Below, in pieces: positions 22,672 through 33,960 of a DNA stretch of 64,000 bases. The position numbers and the translations under genes were made by a program. The notes beneath the pieces are model-generated. The model did not search any database and was not told the origin of the DNA. It worked only from the letters and a program-made list of their open reading frames with translations. Position 1 is the first letter of the stretch, and every line of letters begins with the position of its first letter. Location of the stretch: contig JAQFVV010000002.1 of the NCBI GenBank assembly GCA_028023455.1, positions 31,009,725-31,073,724 of the forward strand, read 5' to 3'. The DNA comes from Epiperipatus broadwayi. Its lineage: Eukaryota > Onychophora > Udeonychophora > Euonychophora > Peripatidae.

Positions 22672-23470
22672 AGCATGGTTTACTTACAGGTTACAAATAA
22701 TATAAATTGTAAACAGTGTTTAATAAATACATCTATATGCACATAACAAAATACAAATAATTAAATAATAAACACATACATAATACATGCACACATAGGT
22801 GCTTGTTCTATGATAAAATTAAAATATTTTAATTACTAATTTTAAATCAAGTTATTATTTTTTTTTAAAATTGTAAACAAAAGTTTTTCAAATGATGAAA
22901 CATTATTCATCTTTGAAAGTCCTGACAATTCTTTTGTTTTTAACTTTATTCTCTCCGATGAACTATTAAAAAATTGATCCAATAGTTGATTTTTTTTTTT
23001 GCTTTTATATATTTGTAAAATATGTCTTATGTATGGACAGTATCTATATGACTGAGTAGATTTCTTTCGCCTGTGCTTCCATATATATATGAAGTAGTGA
23101 CCAAATAAAATATAGCACAAGATCAGTAGGTTAGCTTCGTATAATACCATTTTCTGGTTTATAGATCATCACACTAATGCTGATAATTCTCAACCCCAGT
23201 CATTATTGATAATTTCCAAACCCTACCAGTAGCAAACAGGGTCTACTTCATCAATATAGGCATTGAAACATCACAGAAAAGACATCCCATTGAACCTAGC
23301 TACTGTTTTTCCTTTTTGAAGTTCTGTATTTTCTACATTATTTCTCTTACTAAAAATCAATTATTCTGAACCTATTATTTATAATAGAATGGAATCTAAA
23401 AAACAAAGCAATTACAATAAATTATTTTTCCACTGATTAATAAAAAACAGTTTTTTTAATTTACATTTCT
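22672..23470. other. AT-rich sequence, no gene seen
   Basis: A 102-aa minus frame (22842-23150) is low-complexity Lys/Asn/Ile/Leu-rich with no recognisable motif. I regard it as chance in AT-rich DNA. Confidence 0.45.
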
Positions 23471-23473
23471 TCC

Positions 23474-23911
23474 AAAACATAAGCTTGTGGTTAAGACCTG
23501 TAGAGGTCCCTACTATCGCATTTTTACACGCATATTCTTGAGGTTACAGCCTTAGTAAATATTACTTACATAATCAATGTGCGTTAAAATAAATTTATAA
23601 TTACAACTTTAAATTATCGTAATAGATTTCTAACTATACGATCTTTCCATTGACTCGTAAATTGAAAGATTTCGTGAGTATTAATGTGTAATAAGTAATG
23701 TGGACTTAATCAGTGAAGTATTGAATAGCTTCACGCTCTCAGATCTAACCACTTCAGCATCACCTATTTATATAGAAAGTAGGTTGAAGTAAAGAAGGGT
23801 TCCCCTCTTTTCTTCTGAAACATAAGCTTGTGGTTAAGACCTGTAGAGGTCCCTACTATCACATTTTTACGCGCATATTCTTGAGGTTACAGCCTTAGTA
23901 AATATTATTAA
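23474..23911. repeat. 1.3-copy tandem of a 343-bp unit
   Basis: ACATAAGCTTGTGGTTAAGA starts at 23477 and again at 23820, and ~90 bp after it match. A ~95-bp direct repeat thus brackets a ~250-bp body. The same body and arrangement recur at 40548-40935 with a period of 342. Direct terminal repeats from partial tandem copies are typical of Penelope-like pseudo-LTRs, but no hammerhead core was found in this unit. No coding frame. Confidence 0.8.
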
Positions 23912-24451
23912 TCTTTTACATAAAAGAAAATTATAAAATTAACTGTTTTATGTGTTACAAAGAAGAAAACACTTTTGTTTTAGATGCAACAATTTTTTTG
24001 TTATATTAAAATTTAGTTTTATCAAAATCGGAGAGATTAAATAAAATATTTTTATTAAAATAAAGATCTTTTTTGTATTTGATTTTATATATTTTATAAT
24101 ATTTCAAAATATCAAGATACAGTATTTAATCAACAACATGTAAGTTATTCTGAATTTTAAATATACATCTAAATTTTGTCTGTTTTCATTTCTACTTTTC
24201 TTTCATACTTTGAATATATATGGACACACACTATGTTGCATGCCATAAGTCAATCAGTGTAAATACACATATGTTTTCATATGCTGTTTTGTACTGATCA
24301 AATATTAAAGAAGTATATTTTTAATCAAGTAAAATTTATAATATAACTGAAGTAAAAATGATTTCTAATAAATCATTATAAAATGATGAATGTTCAGCAT
24401 AATTTGAAATTCTCTTATCAAAGTTAAAATTCAGTTAAATATTAGTGGTTA
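23912..24451. other. AT-rich sequence, no gene seen
   Basis: Nothing recognised before the LINE copy. Confidence 0.45.
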
Positions 24452-24463
24452 ATTGTTGAAATT

Positions 24464-24923
24464 TGAAAATGAAGTTTTTTAATAAATTTGTTTTGCCAGT
24501 TCTTACTTATGGATCTGAGACTTGGACACTTAATAGAAGAGCAATACAGAGACTTCAGACCACTCAAAGAAGTATGGAGAGATGCATGTTGGGAGTAACA
24601 AGAAGGGATCGAAAACGCAATGTATGGGTAAGAGAACAAACAGGTGTTACTGACCTCATTGAAAATATTAAAAGACTGAAGTGGAGTTGGTCTGGACATA
24701 TTGCTAGAAGAGATGATAATAGATGGATAATTGAAATTTTAAACTGGATTCCAAGAGATTGTAAAAGACCTAGAAAGAAACCATATGTGAGATGGATTGA
24801 TGAAATAAGAAAGTGTGCAGGGGTGATGTGGAGAAGAGAAGCTAAAGATAGGAAAAGATGGATTGAACTTGGAGAGACCTTCATCCTGCAGTGGATTGAT
24901 AATGGTTGATGATGATGATGATG
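24464..24923 (+). mobile_element. 5'-truncated RTE LINE copy with 12-bp TSD
   Basis: Plus-strand 3' end of the LINE, very similar to the full-length copy. The frame is open to the natural stop at 24907-24909. It encodes LPVLTYGSETWTLNRRAI, CMLGVTRRDRKRNVWVREQ and GHIARRDDNRW blocks, then a (TGATGA)n tail. A perfect 12-bp repeat, ATTGTTGAAATT, flanks it (24452-24463 and 24924-24935). The absence of stops in ~450 bp suggests a young insertion. Confidence 0.95.
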
Positions 24924-24935
24924 ATTGTTGAAATT

Positions 24936-26535
24936 GTTAGATGTACAAAAATTAAAATAATTTCAGCTTTCATTGTAATAAAATGTTTAATTTCAAAGAT
25001 CCAGACAAAGTGGAATCCATGTGTTTATGATAAATGAAGCTGATTGAATCTTTATTGAGAATTCTTCTTGTTATTAATATTAACCTTTATGCATTGCCAG
25101 ATTTAAATGCTCTTCGAGGTGATACTTTTTGTAAGCTTTCAATTTTTGATTTTAGTATTAAATTGTTGTTCTGTATCAGAAAATTGAATTTAATTTAATA
25201 ATAATATATGTTTGTAAACAAAAAAAATTGAATAATTTATATTTGGATTTTGTAAATATTAAAAAAAAGAGATTGTAATGATAACAAAAGATGCTTTCAT
25301 TATTGAATGCATGCAAAGCAGAGTAACTTCAGAAAATGAAGGTAATCTTTTTTATTTAAAATTTGTTTTCAAAGTGCAAACAAAAAAAAAAATCTCTTCT
25401 GAATAATATAAAATTGTACTTTAAAATATTAAAATTGATCCTTAATTTTTAAAATATCACAAATTATTTCGAGACATTGATGACAATGATTTGTTAGTCG
25501 TAATTATCATAAGGTGGGCTGATTGAAATGCCTTGATTTTCTGTGCTAACATTATGCTAGAAGTTATCTTTTATTTGTAAAAATAAAATGTGCACATATA
25601 AAATCAGTGTATATTTAATAATTATTACACAAATATTGGGGGAAAATAATCATGAATTTTAATAAACTTCCACAGAATTAATGGTTTTAATTATTCCAGA
25701 AATGATCTCAAAATAACACCAATACTGAAGGAAGATATCAATCAAAGAGAGTAAGGCAATGTATATTCTTGTACTCTTTTGATTTTTTTTAAATTAAAAA
25801 AAATATTTTAAAGCAAGGTGAAATTATGAAATTAAAAACAAAACAATTAGCAAAATATCTTAATTGACTATTTTACAAACCAAATTTTTAAAAAAAATAC
25901 GATTACAGCATTTTTTTTTAGATTTCTCGTACTGAATGCCACAGGCCAATGTTATGCAAAGATAAATTATATTAGTAAACTGATGTTTGATTATAAAGAT
26001 ATTAAAAAAGAAATTTGTAATTATAATCCTAACAGAGTCATAAGACCCATCCAAAAAATGAATGTAGAGTGCTGGCTATCCATGTATAAATTACTCTGGA
26101 ATAAATAAATTTTGCTCTTTGATAGGATGGCATTGTTTTTTAAAATAGGTAGTCAAAATGTTACAGTTTAATATGTCAATAGGGAGAATATTATTGAAAC
26201 TAAGAAATATTACTTATGATAATACATATTTTATAGATAAATACTGATTATTTTAATGAGGACAGAAATAATTTTACTGCTTATTAAATATGTTATGTGA
26301 AGGAAATAACCCTATTTCATTGAATAAACAAGTCCAAATATGCTACTAAGACAATAAGTAAGATCCTTAAGGAATCATTTAAATAAACCTACAAATAATG
26401 CCCATCTTTTTGATATTAATGCCAGTTTACTAGTTCATGATATAGATTGGCATTATAACAAAAGTGGGCATTATTTATAATTTTATTTAAATGATTCTTT
26501 GATATCTTGCTCGTAAATTGTTTTAGTAACATAAA
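24936..26535. other. AT-rich intron-like sequence, no repeat family recognised
   Basis: Apart from the possible microexon at 25101, no feature is seen. Short inverted phrases occur near 26390 and 26460. Confidence 0.45.
25101..25118 (+). CDS. Possible 18-nt microexon of the host gene
   Basis: A good acceptor (TATTAAC branch-like sequence, then TTTATGCATTGCCAG) ends at 25100. A GAG|GTGATA donor follows 18 nt later. If joined after the exon at 3612-3711, the 18 nt keep phase 1 and add Asp-Leu-Asn-Ala-Leu-Arg before the Glu of the exon at 56968. Short matches like this arise by chance in 53 kb, so this is only a candidate. Confidence 0.2.
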
Positions 26536-26538
26536 TGG

Positions 26539-27964
26539 ATATAGTAAATAGACGGATTTGAACTTAGGATTTTCAGTCTATGTCCATCCTCCACTCCATC
26601 TCAAACAATTAATACACATGATCACACACATGTGAAATAGATAAATGATTCCCAATATACATATTTCATGCAGAACAAGTACTCATCAGTTGGGCCAGAT
26701 CATAATCTCCCACACATATATACAATCATGAAATATTGTAATTTAAAATATATAACACTTTTCTTTCACAACTATAATTTTTCAGTAGCTTTCTTACACA
26801 CTATATTCAGTAAAGCTTAATATTATATTGAATTCATACTTATTGAGGCTTAGCGCTATTGAGGTCAAAGTTTGTCCTCATATTTGTAGCATTAATGTAT
26901 GCATAATAGGATTTATATATTTATATAGATTGTAAGTTTATTTAAATTTATGTAAATTATGTTTGTTCATTTTTTTGAAGGGGGGAAGCAGAATTCCTTC
27001 CTATTTATAGCATTTAAGATTATTAGCTATATGCCTGGCCTCTTTGGAGTCACATTCAGTGCATGCGATACTGGCAGCGACGGGCTCAAAGGTGTGGCCT
27101 ATTGTTCAGAATTGTTTATGGTTCATTTGTAGAGATATCTGTGTTGAGATATTCTTGTGGAGAGGCTTCTCATGATTTTCCAGATGACAAGCCTTGGATA
27201 CTGCTTCCATATATACCACGAGTAGCCAAAATCAAATAAAGTTTGCTCACAAACAGATCGAGTAAGCTGTCATGCTCCTCCCACAACAAATGGGTGGTAT
27301 AAATAATTCTAAGGATAGACTTCATAATGACCAAACTGCACACACTGCATATAAAAGTGTATGCTCCAGACAAGATGCAAGGCTATCTATTATAGTGAAT
27401 CACATGCATGGCTCTCTACAAGAATATCTCAACACAGATATCTCAAGAAGTGAGTCATAAATAATACCAAACATAAGTTTATTTTCCTTGAGCACTGGAT
27501 CAGACATTCAAATGCATAGCTACCAACATTGCATGCATTGAGCGAAATGACTGCAAGAAGAAAATTTAAAGAGGCCTGGTATATCGCTAACAACTCTAAT
27601 GCCATAAATAGGAAGGAATGCTGCTTCGCCCTCTTGAAGAAATGGACAATATATTTTATATGAGTCAAATAAACTCACAACCTTTATAAACATACAAACC
27701 CTATTACTCATACATTAATGTTATCAATATGAGGACATCCTTCACCTTTGAAAGCACTAAGCCTTAATAAGTATGAATTCAATATAATATTAAGCTTTTC
27801 TGAGTATAGCATGTAAGCACAGATATTGATAAATCGTGAACTATGTACCTTGGAGATTATTTATCTTTTTCACATGTGTAAGTCATGTGTATCAGTTATT
27901 TGTGATGGAATGGAGGATAAATATAGACTGAAAATCCATGTTCAAATCCATCTATTTACTATAG
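26539..27964. repeat. 1.4-kb foldback with ~700-bp arms
   Basis: Left and right halves are inverted copies along most of their length, with the centre near 27270. Matching pairs include 26800-26880 with 27720-27810 and 27130-27165 with 27412-27450. The ends read TAGTAAATAGACGGATTTGA and its complement, with a B box-like GTTCAAATCC. The left arm includes a family C hammerhead; the right arm counterpart has decayed. The short open frames at 27170-27711 are arm-derived and not genes. Confidence 0.8.
26652..26713 (-). ncRNA. Hammerhead motif (family C), weak stem II
   Basis: CTGATGA and GAAA are present on the minus strand with paired CCAA/TTGG in stem I, but stem II (GTAC.../...GCAT) has mismatches. 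Activity is doubtful. Confidence 0.55.
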
Positions 27965-29282
27965 TAAACATTCAGTATACTGAATGAATAGGTTAATTAT
28001 AATTGGATATAGTTTATTGCATAAATAGACTTATATTTTGCAGATATGAGTGCTACCATCATAATGTACAAAGAATGAATATTCTAAAGATCTTCGGTAT
28101 CTTGTAATAAAATTATTATATATATTTGGCAACAAAATTCTTATTTTAATCAAATATGATAATTTTTTTATATTGTATATTATTCAAAATCAGACCTTAA
28201 GTATCATTTATTTTTTGTTATTAATAAACTTGTATTCAATTGTTAAAAATTGTTTCCATCATCTCATGTTCTCTGAGCTAGATTTGTGCACGGGATGAAT
28301 ATATGAATGGGGGTGTGTATTTAGTGCTTTTGGGGTATCCAGAAATGATCGATCATCATCCTGGTTGGTGCAAAAGAGAATACTCTTTAAAGCCCATACA
28401 CTATCTTTTATTTTATTCTAGTCTTATTAAAAGCTAAGTTTATAGTTGGCCAGTACAAGTGGCCGGAGCATTGATGATGATCAGCATGTTTTAAATGTCC
28501 CAGCATTGTTGTTAGATTTTTTGATTCTTATGTATTCAGATGGGTGAGCACTTAAATGGTGCATCTAAGTTATGGTTAAATAATTGCCCAAGCTGGCAAA
28601 GGTTCAATAGTTAGCCTGGTCTACAGAAGACCCATTTCCAATCCAGTCACAAGATTGACTGTTGATATATTGTACAGATTTTATTATATTTTATTGTGGA
28701 TCATTCATGAATGATGAGTGATTATTTATTTTTGAGTATTAGTATTACTTATGATTACTTTTTGATAATGCTGGTTGATATGTGGTTAATTATGCTTTTA
28801 GTGACTGGCTGATCTCTCAATGATCTCTCAGAGATTCTCTAATCTCATTTTATAATATAAAATACTATATTACTTATTATACTTCTTGTAAATTTTATAT
28901 TAAATCTTTTTATTTGAAACATTGTTGACTTGGGAGTGATGATGATTTGCCATCACCCCAGGTTTACACCTTTCCACTTCTTACCCCTCTACCCCCATTC
29001 CGTTACAATATAAATATAATTTAAGTCCACATATATTAAATTATATTAACTTAACCATATTATGATAATTTTGATTAAATTAATTATACATGCGAGTAAT
29101 ATGTTTATTCTTTATATATAAATAACCTGAATTCTCAGATCATATTATAATTTTACATTAATATTAATGATGGGAGTGTGAAGGGGTAGGGGAGGCTGTA
29201 TAAAGCTTTATAGTTAAATTTTTTTATCCTTAAATTGAAGTTTAATATTTTATTTTTATTTGTTTTGTGGTTAAACCATCAA
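27965..29282. other. No gene seen
   Basis: AT-rich with two C/G-richer patches near 28930-29010 and 29165-29200 that are weakly inverted relative to each other. No exon with splice borders. Confidence 0.4.
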
Positions 29283-29433
29283 ACATCACATAATCACCAT
29301 CTCTATACTAGCACATAATTTGTTGTGAACAAAGGCAAAACTGCCCTTACAGTAGTGCCACCCTGTGCCAAACAGAGTAATCAATGGATGCCAGAAGGCT
29401 TGTGCATAAAATCCCTATCTAGTGCCTACTCAT

Positions 29434-29483
29434 CCAATATCCCCAGACTAGTTTCTGGCTTGTGGCCATCATCAGTGAGGAGG
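29434..29483 (-). ncRNA. Hammerhead ribozyme, family A left arm
   Basis: Minus strand: CTGATGA (29469-29475), stem II TGGC/GCCA with loop CACAA, GAAAC, stem III ACTAGT and a GTC cleavage triplet. Upper stem I (CTCCTCA opposite TGGGGAT) pairs. The lower stem I strand is absent on this side because the loop sequence follows. Confidence 0.75.
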
Positions 29484-29522
29484 GTTGCATTAGATCCTAA
29501 GATCTAGGTGCAGTGCTCTCAG

Positions 29523-29581
29523 ATCCAAGGCTCCTCACTGATGATGGCCACAAGCCAGAAACTAGTCTGGGGATATTGGAT
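29523..29581 (+). ncRNA. Hammerhead ribozyme, family A right arm, complete
   Basis: CTGATGA at 29538-29544, stem II TGGC/GCCA (loop CACAA), GAAA at 29558-29561, palindromic stem III ACTAGT, cleavage after GTC at 29567. Stem I has two paired segments around a small internal loop: CTCCTCA with TGGGGAT, and ATCCAA with TTGGAT (perfect). This is a textbook type I hammerhead with the internal loop needed for tertiary contact. Confidence 0.88.
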
Positions 29582-29796
29582 GAGTAGGCACTAGATAAGG
29601 ATTTTATGCACAAGCCTTCTGGCATCCATTGATTACTCTGTTTGGCACAGGGTGGCACTACTGTATGGGGAGTTTTGCCTTTGTTTTGTAGTTAATATAT
29701 TTTCTTCTTTTAATTATAAATGTCATGAGTATGTTTACTGATCAGAATGGTCCATAAGTAGTTCAACCCTATATTTTATTTAAATTGATAAATATA

Positions 29797-30270
29797 TAGG
29801 GTATATGAGCACAGACTTTCACACGACCCACCACTCTCCACACTATCTCATATCATTGATACACTTGAACACATATATGTTGAAAAGATAAATAATCAGC
29901 AATGTATGAATTTCATACTAAACCAGCAATCATCAGTTGGTCCAGATTACCATCTCCACACATATATGCTATAATTGCTCAGATATATATTAAGATAGCC
30001 AATCCTCATACTTTAATGGACAGGCTTCAATCTACTCCACACTCCAACTCTTCAACCGTCCATCCAATTGAAAATCTGATGACGGAATGCTCAAAGGCCA
30101 CCCGGAGGCCAAGATTCTTGTCACACCCATGATGACCTAAGATCAACCTGACCCCTCATGTACAGGACAATCCATTTAATGCATATACAAGGGATGGGCA
30201 GACATCTCTACTATGTAATAACTGAAATACACAAGCTTATTATATACCTGTGTTTATATATGTAATATAT
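29797..30270 (-). repeat. Single copy of hammerhead family C
   Basis: A ~470-bp unit running from the TAATATATAGGG end to ATACCTGTGTTTATA. Same sequence as at 32942 and 33391. It contains the hammerhead at 29897-29960 and conserved blocks CCTCATGTACAGGA and GGGATGGGCAGAC. No coding potential. Confidence 0.85.
29897..29960 (-). ncRNA. Hammerhead motif (family C)
   Basis: CTGATGA, a 4-bp stem II (TGCT/AGTA), GAAA, then TTCATACATTG. Stem I GTAATC/GATTAT is kept. The cleavage triplet is not clearly U-H in register because of extra AT bases, so it is probably inactive. Confidence 0.55.
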
Positions 30271-31051
30271 AGGGAATGTGAGCACAGACAAAATATCTAG
30301 AACCTAATAAAATTAAAATAAATAGTATTTGAGCTCAAGAAGAAGCACGGTATTTGTGAACTGTGGTAGAATCGAGTCAGAGGAGTCTTTAATCTTTCTG
30401 ATGTAAGATGGGATTACAATCTGACTAATATGATAGTTTAAGAGCTATATGAAGTAATAATGTTAAAACAAGATTGACGAGTGAAGAATTCTACTTAAGG
30501 AAGACAGATAATATTGATTTATTTTATTTTTAATAGTATTATTGGTAGCAGACTCATTAAATTATATCACAAGAAGCTAAAGTATTTATTTAAATATATG
30601 ATATAACATCAAACTCATGATATTAAAATCGAAATTTCAGATTGATGAAACTGTTGTTATCATACATACTTCATTCAATACAATCGATATTCTTCCTATA
30701 TCCACATATCCTTCCCTACATAAATATTAGGATAAAATATGTACATTTCCCCCCTGTTAACAGTAAGTTAACCATAGATGTTACCGGTGAACATTGTGAC
30801 TGTTACAACATAATTAATTTCAGCCAACTGTTTTTATAATATCTCCTGAAATATTTAAAAGTAGATGGTTGTTTGAAACAAATTGCTTCTATTTTTGTTT
30901 CCCCGACTCATTTCAAATAAATGTATGTAAAAATGAATGATATTAAGATTGTGAATTATAGTGCAATAATTGAATAAATGCTATAATTACAAGTAATCTG
31001 CAGTACCTGTATTACTACTAACCAACTATTGAAAAAGGAATTACATAAGAA
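30271..31051. other. AT-rich sequence, no gene seen
   Basis: A 65-aa plus frame (30642-30839) has no recognisable motif or splice context. Confidence 0.4.
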
Positions 31052-31114
31052 TGCTTGTAATATTAATATCATCTATATTCTTTATTACTTTTTACAATGC
31101 TTTTTTACAATTGA

Positions 31115-31165
31115 CTATTGGCAGTTTCAGTTGTTCCAGTAATCTTCTTCAGAACTATAAGAACT
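31115..31165 (-). ncRNA. Degraded hammerhead motif, left arm
   Basis: CTGAAGA and GAAAC are present on the minus strand, but stem II is broken and the cleavage triplet reads GCC rather than GUC. Confidence 0.5.
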
Positions 31166-31238
31166 ATAACAAACACAATACAAATACATAAATACAAATG
31201 TTCATGTATATTTGTATTCATGTATTTGTATTATGTTT

Positions 31239-31290
31239 GTTATAGTTCTGAAGAAGATTGCAGGGACAATCGAAACTGTCAATAGTGGAT
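31239..31290 (+). ncRNA. Hammerhead ribozyme motif, right arm
   Basis: CTGAAGA at 31248-31254, stem II GATTG/CAATC (perfect 5 bp, loop CAGGGA), GAAAC at 31272-31276, minimal stem III and GTC ending at 31280. Stem I is short, ATAGTT with AATAGT, with one mismatch. Confidence 0.75.
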
Positions 31291-31385
31291 TGTAAAAAAA
31301 GCATTGTAAAAAGTATTGAAGAATATAGATGATATGAATATTATAGATGATGTGAATATTAAAGTAAGAGTACTTGTACACAGTT

Positions 31386-32111
31386 TTTTTTTTTTTTGTC
31401 TTTAAGATACTTCTTGGTATTTTTTAAAAAAGGGCCCCTTTGGAAAACAAAAATGACAGTCTATTCTTGCAAAGACAAAATATTATCAATTATCTTATCA
31501 TTTAAATTTGCATTACTGGAGAAAATCTAATGTACATTATCTTAACAAGAGCAGCACTCTAATCTTATGCCATCTATTGTATTATTATTTGCATCTTAAC
31601 ATCTTTTCTGGCTTATTAAAGAATATGATAAGATGCCAGAATAATTTGTACTAAGAAAATGGTATGTGATAATCAAGGGTTATTACGTGACCATATTATC
31701 AAATGTCTGATTTTCCCAAAATCTTTTGGGCAGAAAACTTACACACACCTTTCAATGGTTTTATACAATTGTATAAAAAAAAATTATGCTTTAGCTAATC
31801 AGTTATTCGTAATTTATTCTTAGTAATATTAATCTATTATTATATGTATGTAATTATATTAGAAGTGATGTTAAAACTGTAAGGATGCCCTCAGTCCAGT
31901 CACATGATAGAAACTAAGCATGACCATCTTATTTTTGAACTCGAATGCACTCATACGAGACAACCTTAAGTGTCTAGAAGTGAGAGCACGAATATATAAA
32001 TCATTCTTTAAATAATCTTATTAGCACTTATGAAATCTTATAATTTACTTTGTGCTAATATTAGATGACAGTAAATGATGTAATAATCAATCAATTTTAC
32101 TCCCACCGTGT
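31386..32111. other. AT-rich sequence, no gene seen
   Basis: Nothing recognised. Confidence 0.4.
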
Positions 32112-32340
32112 TAAAACAGGCAAAACTCACTATATGTATTGCCATACACAGCAAGCTAGAGTAATCAATGGATGCCAGAAGGCTTCTGCATAAAATCCCC
32201 ATCTAGTGCCTACTCATCCAATATCCCCAGACCAGTTTCTGGCTTGTGGTCTTCGTCAGTGAGGAGCCTTGGATCTGAGAGCACTGCACCTAGATCTTAG
32301 GATCTAATGCAACCCTCCAGCAGCCACCTTTTATCTCCAC
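32112..32340 (-). repeat. Half element of hammerhead family A
   Basis: One arm plus the loop sequence of the family A foldback (ATCTAGGTGCAGTGCTCTCA-type loop in complement). It stops just as the second arm would begin. This shows that the loop sequence belongs to the family and that the foldback is ancestral, not a local accident. Confidence 0.8.
32215..32274 (-). ncRNA. Hammerhead motif (family A), weakened stem II
   Basis: CTGACGA (the N position allows C), GAAAC, GGTC cleavage site and complete stem I (ATCCAA/TTGGAT and CTCCTCA/TGGGGAT). Stem II reads AGAC opposite GCCA, so it pairs poorly. Confidence 0.65.
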
Positions 32341-32759
32341 TTAACTACAAAACTATGAGTCTTAAACTGAAAACACCTTAATATTTTCAATCCAAGCCCA
32401 TTAGCTTATATAGTCATATGGGTTTGAACTCAGTTCAGTACCCATACATTTTGGTGTCTTTGATTCTTTAATCTAACCATAGCCACCATTATCCTATTAG
32501 GCAGGATTGGCTTACTCCCACAGTGTTTAAATTGTAATTACATAGAAGGTAGTTATTCATTCTCACTAGCACCATAAATAGTGATGTTAAACCTGCAAAG
32601 GATACTCTTGCCCCAATCACAATTACAATCTAAACACTGTGCTAGTAAAAATTATTGGTTATTATATGTATGTTCAATTTTTTGCATGAAAGCAAAGTGA
32701 AGAGATAGAGTATTGTGAGTGAAGTGCAATAATACCTGATCATTGTAATGGATGGTATT

Positions 32760-32925
32760 CATCTTAGTTTAGTGTAATGGCAGAGTGGTTGACTTTGAAG
32801 CTCAAAGTCCATGAATCACAACTCATTTCCATCACTTCCAATGTTCAGACTTCTTTATGAACTTCCAAGCACTACAGTATCTCTTTTATTGTAGTCATTT
32901 GCTATTTTTTTAATATTATTTATTT
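32760..32925 (+). repeat. Single diverged tRNA-like unit
   Basis: TAATGGCAGAGTGGTTGACTT looks like box A. The following text with ACTTCTTTATGAACTTCCAAGC and TATTGTAGTCATT matches the spacer of the tandem arrays at 9036 and 60270. A lone, diverged member of that family. Confidence 0.55.
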
Positions 32926-32941
32926 GATTTTAGTTATAACA

Positions 32942-33390
32942 TTTTTACACGACCCACCGCTCTCCACACTATCTCATAACACTGATACCCTTGAACACAT
33001 ATATGTCAAAAGATAAATAATCACCAATATATATATTTCATGCTAAACCAGCGATCATCAGTTGGTCCAGATTACCATCTCTACACATATATGCTATAAG
33101 TGCTCAGATATATATTAAGATAGCCAATCCTCATACTTTAAGGGACAGGCTTCAATGTACTCCACACTCCAACTCTTCAACTGTCCATCCAATTGAAAAT
33201 CTGATGATGGAATGCTCAAAGGCCACCCTGAGGCCAAGATTCTTGTCACACCCATGTTGACCTAAAGTCAATCTGATCCCTCATGTACAGGACGTAATCC
33301 ATTTAATACATTTACAAGGGATGGGCAGACATCTCCACTATGTAATAACTGAAACACAGGCTTATTATATACTTTGTGTCTATATATGTA
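32942..33390 (-). repeat. Hammerhead family C copy
   Basis: Closely similar to the units at 29797 and 33391, in the same orientation. It joins the next copy at TATATATGTAATATATAGGG, so the two copies are in tandem. Confidence 0.85.
33017..33080 (-). ncRNA. Hammerhead motif (family C)
   Basis: CTGATGA and GAAA intact; stem II reduced to 3 bp (GCT/AGC). AU-rich stem III with two extra bases before TTGG. Confidence 0.5.
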
Positions 33391-33960
33391 ATATATAGGG
33401 TATATGAGCACAGACTTTCACATGACCCACCATTCTCCACACCATCTCATAACCCTGATACACTTGAACACATATATGTTGAAAAGATAAATAATCACCA
33501 ATATATGTATTTCATGCTAAACCAGCAATCATCAGTTGGTCCAGATTACCATCTCTACACATATATGCTATAAGTGCTCAGATATATATTAACTAAAAGA
33601 TAGCCAATCCTCATACTTTTAATGGACAGGCTTCAATCTACTCCACCCTCCAACTCTTCAACTGTCCATCCAATTGAAAATCTGATGATAGAATGCTCAA
33701 AGGCCACCCTGAGGCCGAGATTCTTGTCACACCCATGTTGACCTAAGATCAATCTGACCCCTCATACACAGGACATAATCCATTTAATACAAGGGATGGG
33801 CAGACATCTCTACTATGTAATAACATATATGTGTTCAAGTGTATCAGTGTTATGAGATAGTGTGGAGAGTGGTGGGTCATGTGAAAGTCTGTGCTCATAT
33901 ATCCTATATATTACATATATAAACACAGGTATATAATAAGCCTGTATGTTTCAGTTATTT
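33391..33960 (-). repeat. Hammerhead family C copy with inverted end
   Basis: Second tandem unit (33391-33820), followed at about 33825-33960 by a short inverted piece of the same family beginning ATATATGTGTTCAAGTGTAT. The end of the unit is therefore a partial foldback. Confidence 0.8.
33497..33559 (-). ncRNA. Hammerhead motif (family C)
   Basis: CTGATGA, stem II TGCT/AGCA, GAAA and stem I CCAA/TTGG plus GTAATC/GATTAT are all present. Stem III region TACATATA is two bases longer than in the 15-kb array. Confidence 0.6.

Larger units (their letters stand above)
29283..29700. repeat. Foldback element, hammerhead family A, near-identical arms
   Basis: Arms 29327-29482 and 29530-29686 are inverted copies with only a handful of differences, around a 47-bp loop. 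The arms carry ACAGTAGTGCCACCCTGTGC, ATCAATGGATGCCAGAAGGC and the hammerhead core. Outer flanks contain GCACATAATT...ATCACATAATC, seen also beside the other family A copies. Further copies: 32112, 53150/56519, 57825 and 58915, and a relic at 36715-36830. The 60-aa frame at 29325-29507 recurs in other copies only because the repeat recurs. Confidence 0.9.
31052..31385. repeat. Foldback with ~140-bp arms and hammerhead cores
   Basis: Left arm 31052-31195 and right arm 31200-31340 are inverted copies meeting at ACAAATACATAAATACAAAT. Each arm has a hammerhead-type core. Distinct in sequence from families A-C. Confidence 0.8.

Noticed and set aside
22842-23150. 102-aa minus frame as a gene
   Set aside because: Low-complexity Lys/Asn/Leu composition expected from AT-rich DNA; no motif and no splice context.
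30061-30110. CTGATGATGGAATGCTCAAAGG in the body of family C
   Set aside because: It looks like the first hammerhead box, but no GAAA follows and no stem II forms.
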